A DNA stretch of 64,000 nt from contig NZ_JABMLE010000002.1 of NCBI RefSeq assembly GCF_013205025.1, positions 1,033,775 through 1,097,774 on the forward strand, given 5' to 3'. Origin of the DNA: Rathayibacter sp. VKM Ac-2857. Its GTDB lineage: Bacteria; Actinomycetota; Actinomycetes; Actinomycetales; Microbacteriaceae. The notes beneath the pieces are model-generated. The model did not search any database, had not been told where the DNA came from, and worked only from the letters and a program-made list of their open reading frames with translations. Both the position numbers and the translations under genes were made by a program. Shown in pieces: positions 24,753-33,317 of the stretch; position 1 is the first letter of the stretch, and every line of letters starts with the position of its first letter.

Positions 24753-27239
24753 TCATCGTGCGGCCTCGAGGATTGCGAGCAGGTCGCGCTTCATGGCTTC
24801 GCCGTTCTGCGGCAGCCTGGATGCGAGCGCGCCGAGCGGCAGATCCCCCATGTGGCTGCCGGCTGCTTCGACGGGGACACCCGGGAAGTACGTGCGCATG
24901 ACGTCGAGGACGGCCTGCCAGAGTGCGTCGTGCTTCATCACGTCCTTGATCGGCGTCTCGAGCGAGAGCACCGCCTCCTCGCCGAAGCCGGCGGGCAGTG
25001 GGTAGCGCCAGGAGTGGGCGCCGGGGCCGACCTCGATGCTGAGGCGGTCCGGGTGCAGTGGCGGCACGACCGTCGCGGTCGCGCCCTCGGGGACGACGAC
25101 GTCGAACAGCATCTCGCCGCCCTCGGCCCGCCAGTGCGACTCAGCGCGGCCGAGGACGGTGTCGTGCGCGGCGCGGGCGGATGTCAGGTCTCCCCCGGGC
25201 TGCGGCGCGATCGTCAGGGTGCGCCAGCCTGCGGAGGTGCGGGTGAGCCCGCCGATGACGCGGTGCATCCAGTCGGCGACGGCGCCGAGGGCGTAGTGGT
25301 TGAGCGAGGTCATGCCGGTGGCGTTGATCGTGCCGTCGGGGAGGACGGAGTCCCAGCGCTCCCAGATGGTCGTCGCGCCCATCGTCACGGGGTAGAGGAA
25401 GGAAGGGCTCTTCGTCTGCAGCAGCAGCTCGTACGCCTCCTCGAGGTGACCGGTGCTGCTGAGCGCATCGGTGATGAGCGGGGTGCCGGCGAATCCGGTC
25501 GAGATGGTGAAGCCGGACTGCGCGACGATCTCGGCGAGCTTCGCACCGGCCCTCCGCTTCTGCGCCGCGTCGAGCAGGTCGAACATGATCGGCAGGGCGT
25601 AGCCGGTGGCCGACTCGCTCACCACCCGGCCGGTCTCAGTGACGAACTCCCGCCGGAACGCTGCGCGAACGCGCTTCGCGAGCGCGATGAAGTGCTCGGC
25701 ATCGGCGCCCTCGCCGAGGAGCCTGGCGCTCTCGGCCATCTGGCGGGTCGTTCTGCAGAGGTAGGCGCAGGCGACGAGATAGCGGTCGGTCTTTCCTCCT
25801 GCGGGGTTGTCGGCCGGAGCGTCCGGGTCGAGCCAGTCGCCGAACTGGAAGCCGCTCCCCCAGAGGTCGTTCTCGTCGAGGGCGGCCTCGACCTCGCGGA
25901 CGAACGCAGTCATCGAGGGATAGGCGGAGCGGAGGATCGCGAGGTCCCCGTACTCCTGATAGAGCTCCCACGGCAGGCTCACCGCGACATCGCTCCACAG
26001 CGCGGTCGCCGACGAACCGGTCGGCAGCACGTCCGGAACCGTCCACGGAACGGTTCCGGTGTCGGCCTGCTCGACCGCGAGGTCCTGCAGCCAGGAGCCG
26101 AGCACGCCCCGCACGTCGTAGAGGTAGGTCGCGGTCGGGGCGAAGGCATTGAGGTCGCCGGTCCAGCCGAGACGCTCATCGCGCTGAGGGCAGTCGGTGG
26201 GCACGCCGACGAAGTTGTCGCGCATCGACCACACCGTGTTGTCATGGAGCTTCGTCACGAGGGGGTTCGAGGTCTCGAACCAGCCGGTGCGGACCATGTC
26301 GGTGTGAACGACCACCGCGCGCAGATCGTCGGGCGCGAGTTCGCCCGGCCAGCCGTCGACCTCGGCGTAGCGGAAGCCGTGGAAGGTGAAGCGAGGCTCC
26401 CACGATTCCGGTCCGCCGCCTCGGAGGGTGTACCTGTCGGTGGCGGCAGCGCTGCGCAGGGTCTCGATCTCGAGCTCTCCGTCAGGAGTGAGCAGCTCGG
26501 CGTGGCGCAGGGTGATGACTGTGCCCTGTTCCCCGGTCACCCTCAGACGGACCCACCCCGAGATGTTCTGGCCGAAGTCGACGATGCGGCGGCCTGAAGG
26601 ACTCGTCGTGATCGCGACCGGGAGGAGTTCTTCGATGGGGCGGATCGGCGGAGTGTCGTCCTCGGTCACCGTCGCGACGTCCCACGGCACTTCGCTCACC
26701 GCCGACCACGAGGAGTCGTCGAATCCAGTTTCGGCCCAGCCGTGCTGCTCAGCGCGCGCGTCGTAGCTCTCGCCGGCGTAGATACCGGAGGAGCGCACCG
26801 CGCCTGTGCCGACGCGCACCTCGCCGTCAGTGCCGACGGTCTCGGTGCGGTCGTCGTAGACGAGCTCGAGTCGGGCGTAGAGCGCGGGCCGGTCGGCATA
26901 GTTGTGCCGATTGTTCTCCCACGTCAGCGCGCCGACGGCCCAGCCTTCGCCGACGACCGCGCCGAGGATGTTCTCCCCCGTGACCAGAAGTTCGGTCACA
27001 TCATGACGACGGGCCACCACGCGGTGCCGGTACGAGGTCCAGCCGGGAGCGAGCACCTCGGTGCCGAGACGAGTGCCGTTGACGTACGCCTCGACGACTC
27101 CCAACGCGGTGACGATGAGCTCGGCTCGGCGGAGCTCGTCGTCGACGGTGAAGCCTCGACGGAAGTACACCGCGGGGTCGCCCTCCTCTGACGGGCGGTC
27201 GGCTCCTACGAAGGCGGCGGGTTCACTGTGCGTGGTCAT
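24753..27239 (-). CDS. GH78 alpha-L-rhamnosidase, cytosolic
   Basis: About 828 residues with no signal peptide. The GH78 hallmark TDCPQRDERLGWTGDL is present, with GFQFGDWLDPDAP and the later WERWDSVLPDG plus SLNHYALGAVADWMHRV typical of the (alpha/alpha)6 catalytic domain; the N-terminus contains beta-sandwich modules (VEAYVNGTRLG). It should release terminal L-rhamnose from imported glycosides. The ATG at 27239 has GGAAGGAC upstream. It is the last gene of a six-gene operon with GH2, GH3, MFS, GH1 and SDR genes. Confidence 0.92.
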   Translation of the reverse strand: MTTHSEPAAFVGADRPSEEGDPAVYFRRGFTVDDELRRAELIVTALGVVEAYVNGTRLGTEVLAPGWTSYRHRVVARRHDVTELLVTGENILGAVVGEGWAVGALTWENNRHNYADRPALYARLELVYDDRTETVGTDGEVRVGTGAVRSSGIYAGESYDARAEQHGWAETGFDDSSWSAVSEVPWDVATVTEDDTPPIRPIEELLPVAITTSPSGRRIVDFGQNISGWVRLRVTGEQGTVITLRHAELLTPDGELEIETLRSAAATDRYTLRGGGPESWEPRFTFHGFRYAEVDGWPGELAPDDLRAVVVHTDMVRTGWFETSNPLVTKLHDNTVWSMRDNFVGVPTDCPQRDERLGWTGDLNAFAPTATYLYDVRGVLGSWLQDLAVEQADTGTVPWTVPDVLPTGSSATALWSDVAVSLPWELYQEYGDLAILRSAYPSMTAFVREVEAALDENDLWGSGFQFGDWLDPDAPADNPAGGKTDRYLVACAYLCRTTRQMAESARLLGEGADAEHFIALAKRVRAAFRREFVTETGRVVSESATGYALPIMFDLLDAAQKRRAGAKLAEIVAQSGFTISTGFAGTPLITDALSSTGHLEEAYELLLQTKSPSFLYPVTMGATTIWERWDSVLPDGTINATGMTSLNHYALGAVADWMHRVIGGLTRTSAGWRTLTIAPQPGGDLTSARAAHDTVLGRAESHWRAEGGEMLFDVVVPEGATATVVPPLHPDRLSIEVGPGAHSWRYPLPAGFGEEAVLSLETPIKDVMKHDALWQAVLDVMRTYFPGVPVEAAGSHMGDLPLGALASRLPQNGEAMKRDLLAILEAAR

Positions 27240-27312
27240 TGCATGGGTCCTTCCGGCCGGATCCGGCCGATTCTGCGGGTGGAGAGCGAGGGAGTGGTGA
27301 CGTGCGACGCGC

Positions 27313-28326
27313 CTAGTACACGGACTCGCCGCCATCGGACGGCAGGATCGCACCGTTGATGTTGACGCTGTCGTCGCTCAGCAGGAACGTGATCGACGCC
27401 GCCAGTGCCTCCGGGATCGAGATGGGCACGTCGGCCCGCTGGCTGTCGATCCGCTGCTGGCCGAACGTGCTCGTGTTCACCGGCCGCATTCCGGTGAGCG
27501 TGCCGCCGGGAGCGACGCTGTTCGTGCGGATCCCGTGAGGCTCGTACATGAAGGCGGTGCTCTTCGTGATGCCGACGACCGCGTTCTTGGACGCGGTGTA
27601 GACGAGCCCGGACGAGGAGCCGCGAAGCGCCGCCTCCGAGGCGATGTTCACGATGGATCCGCGGCCGGCCGCCATCATCAGCGGCAGTACTGCGCGTGTG
27701 AGCCTGATGACTCCGAACACGTTGACAGCGAAGACCCGCTCGAGCACGGCGTCGCTCACCTCGTGCAGCGGGGCGAAGTCGTCACTCAGCCCGGCGACGT
27801 TGGCGAGCGCGTCCACGCGCCCGCCGGCTGCAGCGATGATCGCGGCGACCCCCTCCTCCGACGTGATGTCGCCGGCAACCGGGACGACGTCGTGACCTGC
27901 GACCTCCTCAGTGAGTCCGGCCAGTCGGTCGGCTGAGATGTCGACGGCGATGACCCGTCCGCCTTCACGGGCCACTCTCGAGGCGACGGCGCGACCGATC
28001 CCGGAGGCCGCGCCCGTCACGATGACGGTCGAGCCCTCGAAGCGTCCGGGAGTGATCTTCTCCACCCAGGCGAGACCCACCGCCTCCTCGTCGGAGGGCA
28101 CGCGCCCGCCGTTGACTTCCGCGACGAGCGAGTCGGCGAGTCCGGCCGGCGCGTTCGGCGACGATGCGATCAGGCGACCGAGGGTCACCTTTCGCAGCAC
28201 CCTGAGCGCGTGATCATCCATACCCGCCTGTTCCGCGATGCCGCGGACGATCGCGGCACCCGCGGGGTGATCGAGCCATGCCCCGATGGTGCTGTTGGCG
28301 GTCAGGGCGGTCCTGTCGTCGTTCAT
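27313..28326 (-). CDS. SDR-family oxidoreductase with N-terminal helical extension
   Basis: About 337 residues. The C-terminal 245 residues are a classical short-chain dehydrogenase: cofactor motif TGAASGIG (104-111) and catalytic Tyr243 and Lys247 in YTASK. The first ~95 residues form a helical segment (STIGAWLDHPAGAAIVRGI) that ordinary SDRs lack; the SDR at 52854-53846 has the same extension. Similar short modules occur, from memory, at the ends of some GH3 enzymes. The ATG at 28326 with GGAAGAG upstream is preferred to the GTG at 28341. Being between a rhamnosidase and a beta-glucosidase, it may oxidise a released sugar or aglycone hydroxyl; the substrate is unknown. Confidence 0.88.
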   Translation of the reverse strand: MNDDRTALTANSTIGAWLDHPAGAAIVRGIAEQAGMDDHALRVLRKVTLGRLIASSPNAPAGLADSLVAEVNGGRVPSDEEAVGLAWVEKITPGRFEGSTVIVTGAASGIGRAVASRVAREGGRVIAVDISADRLAGLTEEVAGHDVVPVAGDITSEEGVAAIIAAAGGRVDALANVAGLSDDFAPLHEVSDAVLERVFAVNVFGVIRLTRAVLPLMMAAGRGSIVNIASEAALRGSSSGLVYTASKNAVVGITKSTAFMYEPHGIRTNSVAPGGTLTGMRPVNTSTFGQQRIDSQRADVPISIPEALAASITFLLSDDSVNINGAILPSDGGESVY

Positions 28327-28375
28327 GCTGTGCTCTTCCACTGTCGAGGTCGGAGGATGTCGGACTCGCGATGGC

Positions 28376-29572
28376 TCAGGAGCCGAGCGAGATTGCGGTC
28401 CGGCCGAGCCAGGCGAGGCTCGGCTTGGGGTGCCGCTCGAAGGTCGTGCGATCGACTGAGATCAGGCCGAAGGTCGGCTCCCAATGCCCCCACTCGAAGT
28501 TGTCGAGCAGGCTCCAGTGCAGATAGCCGCGAACGTCGATGCCGTCGTCGACGGCCTCGACGAGGTGCCGGAGAGCCTCCTCCGTGTAGGCGATTCGTCG
28601 GGCGTCGTCGGGCGTCGCGATGCCGTTCTCGGTGACGAGGAGCGGGACGCCTCCGCTCACCTCCCAGGCGTGCCGAAGGGCGATGCCGAGCGCGTCCGGG
28701 CGGTACGGAGTGCCGACCATGGTGTTCTCGGGGCTCGGCGGGTTGGGCACGAGGCCGTTCGCGTCGATGCCCTGGGTCGAGTAGGCCTGCACACCGAGGA
28801 AGTCGTCGCCGCGCGCCGCCTCGAGGAACACGTCCTCGCGGACGAGCTGCTCCTCGGCGTGCCTCGACTCACCGCCGGCCATCGGGTGGAGCGCGAGGTT
28901 CGCGACGGTCCAGCCGACCTTCGCGTCAGTCAGCTCGCGGACGATGTCCCGGGCGGCGTGATGCGCCTCGATCAGTCGGCGTGTCGTCTCGGGAGACGGA
29001 GACGGCAGTGTGAAGCCGCCCTCCGGCTGGATCGTGGGTGTCTCCATCGGTGGCACCGCATCGGAATTGATCATCCGGCTCATCAGGATCATGAACGAGA
29101 ACATGTTGGGCTCGTTGATCGTGCAGACCCACTCGACGCCGTCGAGGATCCCGCACACCTCGCGCACGTACGCGCTGAAGCGTTCGATCGCGGTCTCACC
29201 CAGCCAGCCTCCCTCCTCGACGAACCAGCGCGGGCTCGTGAAGTGGTGCAGGGTGACGACCGGCGTGAGCCCGAGACCCAGAGCGGTGTCGATCATCCGC
29301 CGGTAGTGCGCGAGCTCGGCTCGCGAGAACTGCCCGGGTAGCGGCTCGATCCGCGACCACTCCACGCCGAAGCGGTAGGCGGTGAGCCCTGCGTCGGCGA
29401 GCAGGCGCATGTCCTCCTCGTAGCGGTGGTACGAGTCGACACCGTCCCCACTCGCTGCGAAGTGCGGGGAACGCTGCTCGTACACCCACCAGTCGCTGTT
29501 CACATTGCCTCCCTCGGTCTGGTGCGGGGCGGTGGAGGCGCCCCAGAGGAAGCCGGGACGGAGTGCTGTCAT
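28376..29572 (-). CDS. GH1 beta-glucosidase-family enzyme, cytosolic
   Basis: 398 residues, a little shorter than the usual 440-470, with no signal peptide. The acid/base is Glu154 in TINEPN and the nucleophile Glu315 in LLVTENGIA; the N-terminal FLWGASTAPHQTEG and C-terminal YLHWSLLDNFEW motifs are intact. It should remove a beta-linked glucose, or a related sugar, from an imported glycoside with retention of configuration. It lies 39 bp after the MFS gene within the operon. Confidence 0.93.
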   Translation of the reverse strand: MTALRPGFLWGASTAPHQTEGGNVNSDWWVYEQRSPHFAASGDGVDSYHRYEEDMRLLADAGLTAYRFGVEWSRIEPLPGQFSRAELAHYRRMIDTALGLGLTPVVTLHHFTSPRWFVEEGGWLGETAIERFSAYVREVCGILDGVEWVCTINEPNMFSFMILMSRMINSDAVPPMETPTIQPEGGFTLPSPSPETTRRLIEAHHAARDIVRELTDAKVGWTVANLALHPMAGGESRHAEEQLVREDVFLEAARGDDFLGVQAYSTQGIDANGLVPNPPSPENTMVGTPYRPDALGIALRHAWEVSGGVPLLVTENGIATPDDARRIAYTEEALRHLVEAVDDGIDVRGYLHWSLLDNFEWGHWEPTFGLISVDRTTFERHPKPSLAWLGRTAISLGS

Positions 29573-29611
29573 TTTGCGCTTCCTTCGAGGTCGGGTTCGA
29601 GCGGGTACGGC

Positions 29612-30970
29612 TCAGCGAACCGAGCGGACGCGAAGGACCACGAGCCCGCCGAGGAGCGTGAACACCGCCGCGAGGATGTAGAGCATCGAGTAGTCGCGAG
29701 CGCCGTCCGAACCTGCGCCGATCGCGAGGATCACCGAAGCCAGCAGCGGAGCGAGCGCCTGCGGAATGGTGGTCGCGAACTGCGTGAGGTTGACGAAGCG
29801 GCCCGCCTCCGTCGCGCGCTCGGGAAGCACATCGAGGAACAGCGCCTGGTCGACGGCCGAGAAGACGCCGATTGCGAGGTTGCCCATGAACGCGCCGACG
29901 ATGAGGAGCGGCAGGTCGTTGGCGAGGAGCATCACCAGGGAACCGGCGGCGAAGAGGATGCCGGAGCCGAGGACGAAGGCCTTGCGCCGGCGCAGCTTGT
30001 CGCTGAGGAAGCCGCCCGCGAAGACTCCGATGATGGTGCCGACGATGCCGAGCAGTCCGACGGTGGCGACGGTGCCGCCGATCTCGTCGACGGGGATGTC
30101 GAGTCTCGAGGAGAAGAAGAACGCGGTGTAGGAGGTGTTCAGCGTGAGGCCGAAGAAGAAGAAGAAGCGGCCGAGCCAGTTCCAGGAGAAGTCCGGGTAC
30201 TTGCGCGGGTTGAAGACGTACTTCGAGAGCACGATCCCGGCGGTGAGTGTCTGCTCGGTCGGGGCGTTCCGGCTGTCGTCCTCTTTCATGAAAGCGACGA
30301 AGACCAGGACGAGGACCAGGGCGATCGCGCCGGGTACCAGGAAGAGCAGGAACGGCTGGCTCGCGAGCGTTCCTCCGATGACGGCGCCGAAGACCGGTGC
30401 GACCATCGTCGCGAAGCCGGTGATCGCTCCGACCTTGCCGCGCTGGCTCTCGGGGAGCTTGTCGGCCTGGAGCGTGGTGAAGTTGTTGACCGTCTGGCTC
30501 CAGCCGATCTGCGCGATGACCCAGCCGATGCCGAGCACCAGCACGTTCGGCGCTGCTGCCATCAAGGTCAGGCCGACGAGGCCGACGAGCGTGCCGATCA
30601 GGATCCACGGCCTCCTGCGTCCAAGGCGAGTTCGCGTTCTATCGCTGAGCTGACCGCCGAGGGGCCCGACGAGCAGTGCGGCGAGCGAGCCGACTCCGAG
30701 GAGGATGCCGAGGTACTCCTCGTTCCCGGGCGCGAGTGCCTGCACCTGGATGGCGAGCGAGATCGCGATCGGGGTGACGAACGCGAGGTAAGCGCCGAAG
30801 AGACCGAGCGCGAGAAGGGTGATCCACCCCGCACTGACCTTCGGCGGCTCGGGGGCGCTTCCGAGGTCGGCCGCGGCCTTCTGCTGGGCGGCGTCCTCCG
30901 GGGCGAGGGCCCCCGGGATCGGGAAGGCTCCTCCGCTCGGGAGGGGGTGCTGGGCGTCCTGGTCGTTCAT
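29612..30970 (-). CDS. MFS transporter, probable glycoside importer
   Basis: 452 residues with a ~45-residue Pro/Ala-rich cytosolic N-terminus and about twelve membrane helices. The helix 2-3 loop reads LSDRTRTRLGRRRP, a form seen in sucrose- and glycoside-type MFS carriers. As the only transporter in an operon of cytosolic glycosidases, it is the likely entry route for the intact glycoside. It follows the GH3 gene by 50 bp. Direction and substrate are inferred from context. Confidence 0.88.
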   Translation of the reverse strand: MNDQDAQHPLPSGGAFPIPGALAPEDAAQQKAAADLGSAPEPPKVSAGWITLLALGLFGAYLAFVTPIAISLAIQVQALAPGNEEYLGILLGVGSLAALLVGPLGGQLSDRTRTRLGRRRPWILIGTLVGLVGLTLMAAAPNVLVLGIGWVIAQIGWSQTVNNFTTLQADKLPESQRGKVGAITGFATMVAPVFGAVIGGTLASQPFLLFLVPGAIALVLVLVFVAFMKEDDSRNAPTEQTLTAGIVLSKYVFNPRKYPDFSWNWLGRFFFFFGLTLNTSYTAFFFSSRLDIPVDEIGGTVATVGLLGIVGTIIGVFAGGFLSDKLRRRKAFVLGSGILFAAGSLVMLLANDLPLLIVGAFMGNLAIGVFSAVDQALFLDVLPERATEAGRFVNLTQFATTIPQALAPLLASVILAIGAGSDGARDYSMLYILAAVFTLLGGLVVLRVRSVR

Positions 30971-31020
30971 GATGACTCCTTCGTCGTTGGTTCAGTGATC
31001 AGTGGTCGTGGTGTGGCGGT

Positions 31021-33213
31021 CTAAGCAAGGTCGAGCGGGACGGTCGCTGCGGCGGGATCACCCGAGAACGCTGCGGCCTCGACGAGCACTCGGGATGCCG
31101 CGGGACTCCATCCGGTCGACGTCCACCGGCGCAGCGGCGCGACCGATCCGGTGATGCGGACGCGTTGCGTCTCGCCCGCACCGACGGCGATGGGGTCGAA
31201 TCCGAGGAGTACGCGCTCGGGGAAGTCGTCGGCGTCGACCACTCCGTAGAGCTGCACCACGTGCCGCCCCGCCCGGTCGCCGATGTTGATGACATCGACC
31301 GTCGCTTGAAACGAGCCCGACTCCTGATCGACAGGTCCCACCTCGAGGTCCCGGATGGCGAATCGTGTGTAGGAGAGGCCGAATCCCAAGGGGTACGCGG
31401 CTTCGACGCCATCGCGATCGAGGAGTCGCTGACCGTGCCAGCGGTCGTACACGATGGACGTGGCGGCCACGTCGAAGAAGGGCAGATGCGACTCGTTCCG
31501 CGGTATCGAGTAGGGAAGCCGACCGGAGGCGTCCACTTCGCCGAGCATCACGTCCGCGAGTGCATCCCCACCTTCGCTGCCTGCGTACCAGCTGATGAGG
31601 ATCGTGGGGACGAGGTCCTTCCACTCCTCGATGATCACGGCGCCGGCGGTCACGATCACGACCACCGTCCGCGGGTTCGCCGCGGCGGTCGCTCGGATGA
31701 TCTCCACGTCGATGGGGCGGATCCTGAGCGACGCCCGGTCACCTCCGGCCGCCGAGCCCATGAGGTTCTCGTTGCGGTCGTCGCCGGTCGGCATCGTGAC
31801 CCCGGGTGGCAGCGGGGGGAAGACCTCGAGAAGACCTGGAGCAGAGAGCATGGTGTCGCCGAGGTACTCGCCCTCGTCGGCAGCCGTGTAGCCGACGACC
31901 ACGACGGCGATGTCCGCATCGGCGGCGATGTGCGCGGCGGCGATCGGATCGTCGTCGACGCTGCTGAGGACCATCGTGGTGGGGAAGGCGCGGCGAACAC
32001 CCTCGAGTGGCGTGATCACCCGTGGCGAGTGCACGTTCGAAGAGCCCTTGTCACCCGTGTTGGCCAGGTCGGCGAGTCGTCCGATCACGGCGATCGACGA
32101 GACCGCTGTGCGGTCGATCGGCAGGAGAGGGGCCTCGTCGAGTGCGTCGTTCTGGAGAAGGACCATCGACTCGGCGGCGGCGCGGCGAGACAGTGCACGA
32201 TGTGCTCGCGAGAAGACGACCGAGAGCTCGGGTTCCGGGTCGAGATCGGAGGCGGCGAAGCGCAGCTGCGTCGCGATGATCCGTCGTGCCGCTCGTCGGA
32301 CGTCGTTCCACGATGCGCGACCCGCCTCGAGGTCCCCGGGGAGGGCTCTGGCCCTCTGCTGCCGGAACGGCGCTTCGACGTCGAGACCTGCCCGGAGCGA
32401 CATCGCGGGGTCGCGGAGCCCGAAGATGAAGTCCGAGAGGGTGATGCCCTCGAAGCCCCACTGCTCGCGCAGCACGCCCTCGAGAAGCGCTTCGTTCTGG
32501 CCGGCCCACTCGCCGTTCACACTGTTGTAGGAGGTCATGATCCCGGCGACCCCCTCCTCGACGACACGCTTGAAGTGCGGCAGGTAGAGCTCGTGCAGCG
32601 CGGCGTCATCGGCTCTCACATCGACTGCGAATCGGGCGTTCTCCATGGAGTTGAGGGCGTAGTGCTTGGCGACCGCCATTCCGTGACGCTGCACCCCGCG
32701 TACGAGGGCGGCGCCGAACTCGCCGAGGAGGACGGGATCCTCGCCGTAGGTCTCCTGCGACCGACCCCATGCAGGATGCCGCGGCAGATTGATGCAGACT
32801 CCGCCGAAGAAGTTGCCGCCCTGCGCCCGCATCTCAGCACCGATCGCCCGGCCGACCTCCTCCTCGAGGGCGAGGTTCCACGTCGCGCCGCGAGCCATGG
32901 ACACCGGGAAAGCGGTCGACTCCCCCATCACGACGCCGCGCGGTCCGTCGCTGAAGCGCAGCCCGGGAATGCCCAGGCGCGTGACCTCACCCATCACGAT
33001 CGGGCGGGCGTTGTACTGCCGACCCATCTCGCTCATGCCCGACCAGAATTCGCTGTCGCCATCCAGCAGGCCGAGCATCTCCTCGTTGGAGAGCTCATCG
33101 ACCAAGGCCTCGGTCGCGTCGTAGAGCGAAGCGCCGGCGACGACGCGCGTCGTCGCGGCCGCGAAGGCGGTCGGCGCAGAGGCGTCGTCCGCCAGTGCCG
33201 GTCGGTCGCTCAC
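31021..33213 (-). CDS. GH3 beta-glucosidase-family enzyme, cytosolic
   Basis: About 730 residues with no signal peptide. The N-terminal barrel carries KHYALNSMENARF and the nucleophile Asp261 in GITLSDF; the usual Trp after SD is Phe here. The C-terminal alpha/beta sandwich (VVIVTAGAVIIEEW) and a fibronectin-like end (HVVQLYG) follow. The open frame continues upstream, but the GTG at 33213 with GAGGAGGA just before it gives the normal GH3 N-terminus. It probably hydrolyses a beta-glucoside or xyloside within the operon's glycoside pathway. Confidence 0.92.
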   Translation of the reverse strand: MSDRPALADDASAPTAFAAATTRVVAGASLYDATEALVDELSNEEMLGLLDGDSEFWSGMSEMGRQYNARPIVMGEVTRLGIPGLRFSDGPRGVVMGESTAFPVSMARGATWNLALEEEVGRAIGAEMRAQGGNFFGGVCINLPRHPAWGRSQETYGEDPVLLGEFGAALVRGVQRHGMAVAKHYALNSMENARFAVDVRADDAALHELYLPHFKRVVEEGVAGIMTSYNSVNGEWAGQNEALLEGVLREQWGFEGITLSDFIFGLRDPAMSLRAGLDVEAPFRQQRARALPGDLEAGRASWNDVRRAARRIIATQLRFAASDLDPEPELSVVFSRAHRALSRRAAAESMVLLQNDALDEAPLLPIDRTAVSSIAVIGRLADLANTGDKGSSNVHSPRVITPLEGVRRAFPTTMVLSSVDDDPIAAAHIAADADIAVVVVGYTAADEGEYLGDTMLSAPGLLEVFPPLPPGVTMPTGDDRNENLMGSAAGGDRASLRIRPIDVEIIRATAAANPRTVVVIVTAGAVIIEEWKDLVPTILISWYAGSEGGDALADVMLGEVDASGRLPYSIPRNESHLPFFDVAATSIVYDRWHGQRLLDRDGVEAAYPLGFGLSYTRFAIRDLEVGPVDQESGSFQATVDVINIGDRAGRHVVQLYGVVDADDFPERVLLGFDPIAVGAGETQRVRITGSVAPLRRWTSTGWSPAASRVLVEAAAFSGDPAAATVPLDLA

Positions 33214-33317
33214 GTGATCCTCCTCGAGGCCATGCGGGTCGGGTGCGTTCTGCGGTCGACGCCGGGATTGTCGTGGAGCGCGGCGGACGCCCGCGGTCGT
33301 GTCGTGGGCACCATCGG

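Noticed and set aside
24675-26597. Long plus-strand frame opposite GH78
   Set aside because: Shadow of the rhamnosidase, which has all family motifs on the minus strand.
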